From: an uncultured Spongiibacteraceae bacterium
GTDB taxonomy: Bacteria > Pseudomonadota > Gammaproteobacteria > Pseudomonadales > CAMLJR01
Length of the DNA: 10,501 nucleotides
NCBI GenBank assembly: GCA_946480345.1
Contig: CAMLJR010000110.1
Location: 1 to 10,501 of the forward strand
Direction: 5' to 3'
Shown here: positions 5,782 to 10,501 of the stretch, piece by piece
Layout of the letters: every line of letters starts with the position of its first letter
Position numbering within the stretch: the first letter of the stretch is position 1
Notes under the pieces: generated by a model
What the model saw: only the letters and a program-made list of their open reading frames with translations
Told to the model about the DNA's origin: nothing
Database searches by the model: none
Position numbers and translations under genes: made by a program

Positions 5782-6354
5782 TTAATCGATGTATTCGAAC
5801 AGCCGCACGACTTTCTGCACGCCGTCTGTGTTTTGTGCGGCATTTGTGGCGATGTCCGCTTCCGCACGTGTCACGATCCCTTGCAAATACACCGCGCCAT
5901 ATTCTGTTGTCACCTCAACGCGACTGTCTTTGATGTGAGCAGTGCCCAACAGTCGGCTTTTAATTTTTGTGGTCAACAGCGCGTCGTTGGCGCGCGCCGC
6001 GACGCTGGCATTCGGGCCAACGCTGAGTTCGTTGTGCACGCTTTTAACGTTTTTCACTCTCGATGCCACGTCAGCGGCGAGCTGACGCATTTCATCTGAG
6101 GGCACCTGTCCGGCTAACAGCACAATGCCGTTGTAGCTGACGACAACCACATGTGCCGTATCGAGCGCTGGGTCGGCTTTGCGAATATTTACGCCGACGG
6201 TGGTTTCGATGGTGTGATCGTCGATGACTGCGCCAAACGTACGCGAGCCGGGATCGCTCTCGATCGGTTTATCACTGCTTTCCGAAATAATCGACGTGCA
6301 GCCACCTAGCAGCATCAACGCCGTTAAAACTGCGCTTAATTGTTTTACATTCAT
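5782..6354 (-). CDS. dolP: DolP/YraP-like outer-membrane lipoprotein with two BON domains
   Basis: DolP is an outer-membrane lipoprotein that binds anionic phospholipid and supports envelope integrity and outer-membrane protein assembly. The 190-residue precursor nearly equals E. coli's 191. A signal peptide ends in the lipobox LLGGC with Cys19 as the lipidated residue. Thr20 and Ser21 follow, with no Asp at +2, so sorting to the outer membrane is expected. Two BON domains lie at about 46-113 and 122-189, each with the conserved glycine turn (YNG at 74-76; YGAVYLQG at 152-159). The segment RTFGAVIDDHTIE before BON1 is typical of the family. The ATG at 6354 has GAGG about eight bases upstream and starts three bases after the diaA stop. 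It is the last gene of the lpoA operon. Confidence 0.92.
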   Translation of the reverse strand: MNVKQLSAVLTALMLLGGCTSIISESSDKPIESDPGSRTFGAVIDDHTIETTVGVNIRKADPALDTAHVVVVSYNGIVLLAGQVPSDEMRQLAADVASRVKNVKSVHNELSVGPNASVAARANDALLTTKIKSRLLGTAHIKDSRVEVTTEYGAVYLQGIVTRAEADIATNAAQNTDGVQKVVRLFEYID

Positions 6355-6357
6355 TTA

Positions 6358-6963
6358 CTACACCTCGCTGCCAAAAATTTGTAATTCAACCAGTTCACAT
6401 AAATTGTGCAGAACCAATAATCCCAGCTCCATGAACTGCATGCGCGAAACATCGCCTAGCCCCAGTTCGATATCGTCGGCGCCGAACAGCGCACGAATGT
6501 CCGCATCGTTATCTGCACACAGCACGATTGCGCGAATATTGCGATCGTGCGCCGATTGAATCGTTTGTAATGCAGTGCCGCTACCGGTGCCGTGGCTGAT
6601 CATTAATAACACATCGTTAGGTTGCGCCAGCGTGCGCACCTGACGAGCGAAAATTTCGTTGAATGAAGAATCGGTGGCGATGGCAGTGAGCGCGGCCGCG
6701 TCTCCGCTCAGTGCGAGTGCGGGCAAGCCGGGCCGATCGCGTTGAAACCGATTCAGCAGGGCATTGGCAAAATGCTGGCTCAAGAGTCCTGAACAACCTT
6801 CGCCGCAGCACAAAATTTTTCCATCGTTCAATAATGCGTTGACTAATACTTCGCTGGCGCTTGCGATTGTCGGCGCCAACTCTTCGATTATCTGCATCGT
6901 CGTATCGATATGGCGATGAAAATTATCGATTACAACATCAGTTAAATTCATTGCATTGCTCAT
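6358..6963 (-). CDS. diaA: SIS-domain protein, DiaA/GmhA family, divergent
   Basis: The 201-residue protein has one SIS (phosphosugar isomerase-like) domain spanning nearly its whole length and sits in the diaA position between yraN and dolP. DiaA binds DnaA and promotes replication initiation in E. coli; close homologues are often labelled phosphoheptose isomerase (GmhA). The family blocks VNALLNDGKILCCG (41-54), QHFANALLNRF (63-73) and PNDVLLMIS (115-123) are present. The phosphate loops are altered: GEGCS replaces GNGGS at 54-58, and SHGTGS (123-128) stands where STSGNS is usual. Ala68 occupies the position of E. coli GmhA Glu65, so heptose isomerisation is unlikely. His186 probably aligns with the GmhA catalytic His. 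The ribosome site is poor; Met5 is an alternative start. A regulatory, DiaA-like role is inferred. Confidence 0.85.
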   Translation of the reverse strand: MSNAMNLTDVVIDNFHRHIDTTMQIIEELAPTIASASEVLVNALLNDGKILCCGEGCSGLLSQHFANALLNRFQRDRPGLPALALSGDAAALTAIATDSSFNEIFARQVRTLAQPNDVLLMISHGTGSGTALQTIQSAHDRNIRAIVLCADNDADIRALFGADDIELGLGDVSRMQFMELGLLVLHNLCELVELQIFGSEV

Positions 6964-6994
6964 TAGTCGGGACGCCTGAATTTAGTCGGCAAAA

Positions 6995-7372
6995 TTATTC
7001 GGCAAGAAAAGCATTTTGAAGCCACTGCCAATCGCGCTGTTGATTTATCGTCGCGACGGCGATGACATCGAAACGACACGGATAATTGCGCCATCGCGCG
7101 TACGTCGCCAAAAAGTGGCGTGCCGCGCAAATGATTCGCCGTTGTTTCCTCACCGTTACCGATTCGGCGCCACTGCCGAAATCGCTTCGGCTGCGCAGTC
7201 GCACTTCGACGAAAACCAGTTGATCGCGATGCAGCATAATCAAATCGATTTCGCCGCCCTTGCAGCGAAAATTCTGTTCGATGCTGACCAGTCCTTGCTG
7301 CTGCAGCCATAAGGAGGCCGCGATTTCTGTCGCCTCGCCCAACAGATTCGAGCGGCTATTAATTTCTTGCAT
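6995..7372 (-). CDS. yraN: UPF0102 protein YraN, nuclease-fold
   Basis: YraN is a small conserved protein with a PD-(D/E)XK endonuclease-like fold; its cellular role is not settled, and its place beside rsmI, lpoA and diaA is typical. With the ATG at 7370-7372 the product has 125 residues, against 131 in E. coli. Candidate catalytic positions are Glu13 in LGEATE, Asp43 in GGEIDLI (39-45) and Glu56 in VFVEVRLR (53-60). The usual Lys of the motif is Arg58, which is normal in this family. The start is chosen because AGGGA lies five bases upstream and the family begins here. A longer frame open to 7480 would add 36 unconserved residues and overlap the end of lpoA. It begins 25 bases after the lpoA stop, and diaA begins 31 bases after its own stop. 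Confidence 0.93.
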   Translation of the reverse strand: MQEINSRSNLLGEATEIAASLWLQQQGLVSIEQNFRCKGGEIDLIMLHRDQLVFVEVRLRSRSDFGSGAESVTVRKQRRIICAARHFLATYARWRNYPCRFDVIAVATINQQRDWQWLQNAFLAE

Positions 7373-7397
7373 CGCTATCCCTGCGAAAAACTGGAGT

Positions 7398-9191
7398 TTA
7401 TGGGGTTTCGTCTGCTGCGATCGCGGCGCCGTTACGTATTTCGGCAAGACGCGATTGGCGTTGTACGATGTTTTGCGCATCCACGCTCAGGCTGCCTGTC
7501 TGCGCCTGCACCGGGCTCGTCGAGGCCTTCAATTGCGACAACCGCGAGCTCAGGCCGAAGCTGTCGATGCCCATTGCATATAAGCGCAAATAATTTCTGC
7601 TCGCCGGCTGAGCGGTCAAAATGCGTTGTTTAAGTTCCGACTGTTGTAGCACCCATGGCATTTCGGTGAAGCGTACTTTGTCCAGATCGTCGCGTTGCGT
7701 GGCAGCCGCCGCATAACCGCCATAGATGCGCGATGTCGAATACACCGGTAAATCGCCCGCGTAATAAAAATCCAGCAGTGGTTTTATCAGGCGCGCCTGC
7801 GCCGGTTTGGCGAGCATGAAGACAACATCGACATCGCGACGTCGATGCGGAACCGATTCGATTTTGCGATTCAGCAGATTTTCCATTTCGCGCGCGCGTG
7901 CCTCGCTGCGTGGAATGCTCAATGCCGAGCGAATCGAACTGGACATGCTTTGTTGATCGTGGAATGTCGCGGTGGCGACGATCGTCCCGCCATGCGATTG
8001 CCAACGTTGTTGCAGTGTTTGAAATTCACGCGAGCGCAAATCCTCTTCAGTAGCGATCACTAATGCCTGACGATAATTGCTGTGCGCAGCGAAGTCGGCA
8101 ATCTGCGCGGTTTCGTCTTCGGGGGCGAGACTAAACTGATAAAGGTTGGCTGGCGGCGTTTGTTGCAGGTCGGCTCGGTTCAGCGCTAATAGCGGCACCG
8201 ATAATTGTTGCCCATAAAATTGCGCGACCTGTAATTTTTCGAGTGGGCCTATTACCAGTGCGGCCCCATCCGCTGCTGCTTGTTGATATAACGCGACCAC
8301 GCCGGTGTTTTCAGTATCGTAAAAGCGCACGCCCGGCACGTGTTCGCCGCGCTGCTGAGCATCGTAACGAGCGGCCAGAAAACCATCGCGCACTGCTTCG
8401 CCGAAATTCGCGAGTTTGCCGCTGAGTGGGAGGAGCAGCGCAATTTGCGAAATAGATTCGGCGGGAAGGTCTTCCAGTCTCGCGTTGGCGGCGAGAGCGT
8501 GAGGAGAGGTGATCGGTACCGGCATTTGACGAGTCCACTGTGCATTGCCGCTTCCCGTCGATTGTGATTTTGCCGCGAGTGCCGTTTGCAACCATCCGCG
8601 CATGCGCTCGTCTTTGCTTGCCTCGAAGCGCTGTTGTAATTCCATTGCATTTAATTGCATTAACGCTTCGCGAATTTCGCGTCGATTGTTTTCCACTTGC
8701 GCTGTTTGCAGCAGTGGCTCGACAAATATTCGCTCCTGCGCGCTCGCGTAATAATTACGATTCGCCGCGTGCGCTTCGGCGCGCAATAAACTCACATCGA
8801 TCTGCTGCCCGGCGTCGAGTTGTGCGAGCGATTCGAGCAATTGCCGGTCTTGCAAGATGCTCACAGCTTGAGCGGGCTTGTTTTGCAGCAGGGCCAATCG
8901 TGCCGCTAGTACGCGTGCCTGCGCGTAGTGAGTTGGATCGAGTTTTAATTCGTTTATTTCTTTAAGCACCTGCTGGGCTTGCGGCAATTGCTTGTGCTTA
9001 ATCGCGATCGAGCCCGCTTCGAGCAGGAATGGCGCGCGTTGTTCGAGCGTTACGCTGTGCGCGCGATCGAGCAATTGCTGCACATCATCTGCGCTTTCGG
9101 CCTGCGACATCGATGGTGCCGTGCAACTCGTCAGGCTTAGCGCGAGCAGCGCCGCACTCAGCGTACGCGAGAGGTTATGATGAGCCAGCAA
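7398..9191 (-). CDS. lpoA: Penicillin-binding protein activator LpoA (LppC family lipoprotein)
   Basis: LpoA is an outer-membrane lipoprotein that spans the periplasm to stimulate the peptidoglycan synthase PBP1A. From a TTG start (9189-9191) the precursor has 597 residues, near the Pseudomonas length and shorter than E. coli's 678. The signal peptide ends in a lipobox (LTSC) with Cys23. An alpha-helical, TPR-like region spans about 33-218, and a periplasmic-binding-protein-like domain about 248-563, opening with the family signature QIALLLPLSGKLANFG and including ALVIGPLEKLQVAQF. The TTG is chosen for its AGGGG site seven bases upstream and a compact signal peptide. GTG at 9222-9224 (608 residues, AAAGG eight bases upstream) is a real alternative. 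GTG at 9272 would extend into rsmI and is unlikely. It is the first gene of the minus-strand operon. Confidence 0.93.
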   Translation of the reverse strand: MLAHHNLSRTLSAALLALSLTSCTAPSMSQAESADDVQQLLDRAHSVTLEQRAPFLLEAGSIAIKHKQLPQAQQVLKEINELKLDPTHYAQARVLAARLALLQNKPAQAVSILQDRQLLESLAQLDAGQQIDVSLLRAEAHAANRNYYASAQERIFVEPLLQTAQVENNRREIREALMQLNAMELQQRFEASKDERMRGWLQTALAAKSQSTGSGNAQWTRQMPVPITSPHALAANARLEDLPAESISQIALLLPLSGKLANFGEAVRDGFLAARYDAQQRGEHVPGVRFYDTENTGVVALYQQAAADGAALVIGPLEKLQVAQFYGQQLSVPLLALNRADLQQTPPANLYQFSLAPEDETAQIADFAAHSNYRQALVIATEEDLRSREFQTLQQRWQSHGGTIVATATFHDQQSMSSSIRSALSIPRSEARAREMENLLNRKIESVPHRRRDVDVVFMLAKPAQARLIKPLLDFYYAGDLPVYSTSRIYGGYAAAATQRDDLDKVRFTEMPWVLQQSELKQRILTAQPASRNYLRLYAMGIDSFGLSSRLSQLKASTSPVQAQTGSLSVDAQNIVQRQSRLAEIRNGAAIAADETP

Positions 9192-9235
9192 AAAAAGACC
9201 CCTGCGGGTAAAACAATATTTCACGGGAGCAACCT

Positions 9236-10090
9236 TTGGCCGGCGACGCAGTGTTGTACGTGGTGGCGACACCGATTGGCAATTTGAGCGATATGGTACC
9301 GCGCGCGGTCAGCATCCTCCAATCGGTGGATTTGATCGCCGCCGAAGATACGCGCCATAGCAAACGCTTGCTCGATCATTTCGATATCGAAACACGCTGT
9401 GTTGCATATCACGATCACAGCGGCGCTACTGAACTGGAAACGCTGCTCAACGAATTAAAAGCCGGTCGCAGCATTGCATTGATTTCGGATGCCGGCACAC
9501 CGCTCGTATCCGACCCCGGTTATCGATTGGTCGACGCAGCGCAGCGCGCGAATATCACCGTCGTGCCGATTCCGGGACCGTGCGCGGCAATCGCTGCGTT
9601 GAGTGCGGCGGGGCTGCCCACCGATCGATTCGTGTTCGAAGGATTTCTACCCGCGAAAATGCAGGCGCGCCAACAGCGTTTGCAGCAATTGCTGCACGAA
9701 ACACGCACGTTAGTGTTTTACGAAGCGCCGCACCGTTTGTTCGATGCGCTCGCGGATATCGAGAGCGTTTTCGGCGGCGAGCGCATCGCCGTGCTGGCGC
9801 GCGAATTAACGAAAATGCACGAGACGATTCATCGCGCGCCGATCGCCGAATTGCGCGCGTGGGCGGTTCAATCGCAGCAGGATCGCGGCGAATGTGTGCT
9901 GTTGCTGCAGGGCGATCAGGCCGAAGCCATGATCGACGGCGAAGGTGAGCGAATTCTGCGGTTATTGCTCGATGAATTGCCGATCAAACAGGCTGCCGCG
10001 CTCGCTGCGAAAATCACCGGTCTGAAGAAAAACGATCTGTATCAGCTTGCGCTCGACTGGAAAAAATCCACGGGCGACGAAAGCGCTTGA
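9236..10090 (+). CDS. rsmI: 16S rRNA 2'-O-ribose C1402 methyltransferase RsmI
   Basis: RsmI uses S-adenosylmethionine to methylate the ribose of C1402 in the decoding centre of 16S rRNA, next to the base methylated by RsmH. The 284-residue protein matches E. coli's 286 and shows the tetrapyrrole-methylase fold blocks in order: VATPIGNLSD (10-19), AAEDTRHSKRLLDHF (35-49), ISDAGTPLVSDPGYRLV (83-99), PIPGPCAAIAALSAAGLP (111-128) and VFYEAPHRL further on. The C-terminal segment LPIKQAAALAAKITGLKKNDLYQLAL is also typical. The start is TTG at 9236, with GGGAG at 9225-9229 and six bases between; no ATG lies nearby in frame. It is divergent from lpoA, with 44 bases between the chosen starts. Its stop overlaps the predicted -35 box of rnpB. 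Confidence 0.96.
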   Translation: MAGDAVLYVVATPIGNLSDMVPRAVSILQSVDLIAAEDTRHSKRLLDHFDIETRCVAYHDHSGATELETLLNELKAGRSIALISDAGTPLVSDPGYRLVDAAQRANITVVPIPGPCAAIAALSAAGLPTDRFVFEGFLPAKMQARQQRLQQLLHETRTLVFYEAPHRLFDALADIESVFGGERIAVLARELTKMHETIHRAPIAELRAWAVQSQQDRGECVLLLQGDQAEAMIDGEGERILRLLLDELPIKQAAALAAKITGLKKNDLYQLALDWKKSTGDESA

Positions 10091-10115
10091 GTTGCCTTCC
10101 CTTAATCATTAACCT
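10087..10115 (+). promoter_or_regulatory. Predicted rnpB promoter with GC-rich discriminator
   Basis: TTGAGT (10087-10092, four of six) overlaps the rsmI TGA, and TAACCT (10110-10115, three of six) follows after 17 bases. The next bases (GCCGCGCG) are all G or C before the expected RNA 5' end at about 10121-10123. Such a discriminator suits growth-rate or stringent control. Box matches are modest; the position relative to the RNA is the main support. Confidence 0.5.
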
Positions 10116-10120
10116 GCCGC

Positions 10121-10501
10121 GCGAGTCGGCCGGACAGTCGCTGTTTGCATGTCTCTTCGCAACGTTTCGGCGTGCGAAGGGTGGCAGGCGGAGGAAAGTC
10201 CGGGCTCCATAGGGCAGGGCGCCAGGTAACGCCTGGGGGGTGCGAGCCCACGGAAAGTGCAACAGAAAGTAAACCGCCTAAGCAGCGTTCGCGCTGCCGG
10301 TAAGGGTGAAATGGTGCGGTAAGAGCGCACCGCGCGGCTGGTAACAGTCCGCGGCACGGCAAACCCCGCCCGGAGCAAGGCCAAATAGGAATCCAATGCC
10401 GCGGCCCGCGGTGGATTCGGGTAGGCCGCTTGAGACCTGCGGTGACGCAGGTCCTAGATGAATGACTGTTCTCGACAGAACCCGGCTTATAGGCCGACTC
10501 G
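10121..10501 (+). ncRNA. rnpB: RNase P RNA, bacterial class A (3' tip may lie outside the window)
   Basis: This is the catalytic RNA of RNase P, which removes 5' leaders from precursor tRNAs. Helix P1 is visible as CGAGTCGGCC (10122-10131) pairing perfectly with GGCCGACTCG (10492-10501). P2 is ACAGTC (10134-10139) with GACTGT (10464-10469). The universal core blocks are present: GAGGAAAGTCCGGGCTCC at 10191-10208, the GGTGCGGTAAGAGCGCACCG hairpin near 10313-10332, GGAGCAAGGCCAAATAGG at 10372-10389, and ACAGAACCCGGCTTA at 10475-10489. P3 has a hairpin with arms at 10155-10164 and 10171-10179. In loop L15 the tRNA-tail-binding triplet reads GGC (10358-10360), where E. coli has GGU. The 5' end is set by analogy with E. 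coli, where P1 begins at the transcript start; a few 3' bases and the terminator lie beyond the edge. Confidence 0.97.

Noticed and set aside
7193..7216. Arg instead of Lys in the PD-(D/E)XK motif of YraN (VEVR)
   Set aside because: E. coli YraN also has VEVR, so this is normal for the family.
7373..7480. Longer yraN start overlapping the end of lpoA
   Set aside because: The ATG at 7372 has a good AGGGA site and gives the family's usual N-terminus and length.
9225..9272. lpoA start at GTG 9272 overlapping rsmI
   Set aside because: It adds a basic, proline-rich stretch before the signal peptide and overlaps the rsmI start; nearer GTG and TTG starts fit a lipoprotein better.
1..10501. Search for mobile elements, CRISPR arrays, tRNAs, toxin-antitoxin or defence genes, or a new multi-gene system
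   Set aside because: Almost the whole window is accounted for by conserved core genes, no gap exceeds about 250 bases, and no direct-repeat arrays, transposase motifs or cloverleaf sequences were seen.

Overview
The window is ordinary core chromosome from a gammaproteobacterium of the Pseudomonas/Cellvibrio type, of moderate GC. The gene order zapG | zapE - rplM - rpsI - petABC - sspB | dolP - diaA - yraN - lpoA | rsmI - rnpB is the one I know from Pseudomonas, and its right half (rsmI, lpoA, yraN, diaA, dolP) is also the E. coli yra cluster. Protein motifs agree: the ZapE N-terminus begins TPLERYQADL and cytochrome b carries PVWY, the beta/gamma variant. I cannot name the genus. No mobile element, CRISPR array, tRNA, phage gene or defence gene is visible.

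Layout. 1-124 (-) is the 5' end of zapG, divergent from zapE (286-1392, +); both act in cell division. 1530-2363 (+) is the rplM-rpsI ribosomal protein operon, with its own promoter, a possible leader hairpin and two tandem terminators. 2606-5255 (+) is petA-petB-petC, the full cytochrome bc1 complex, with translationally coupled overlaps and a strong terminator. 5337-5735 (+) is sspB, the ClpXP adaptor. 5782-9191 (-) is a convergent operon transcribed lpoA > yraN > diaA > dolP: an activator of peptidoglycan synthesis, a nuclease-fold protein, a SIS-domain protein and a BON-domain outer-membrane lipoprotein. 9236-10090 (+) is rsmI, divergent from lpoA. From about 10121 to the window end (+) is rnpB, the RNase P RNA, complete through its P1 helix apart from a few possible 3' nucleotides.

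The genes serve translation (L13, S9, RsmI, RNase P), respiration (bc1), envelope building (LpoA, DolP), division (ZapE, ZapG) and protein quality control (SspB).

I did not find an undescribed system. The observations most worth following are: absence of sspA from its usual place between petC and sspB; a DiaA/GmhA-like SIS protein with an altered sugar-phosphate pocket; a long, cysteine-bracketed loop in cytochrome c1 just after the haem methionine; a terminator-like hairpin on the minus strand inside the last codons of sspB, which encode the ClpX-binding tail; and an inverted repeat spanning the predicted petA promoter.
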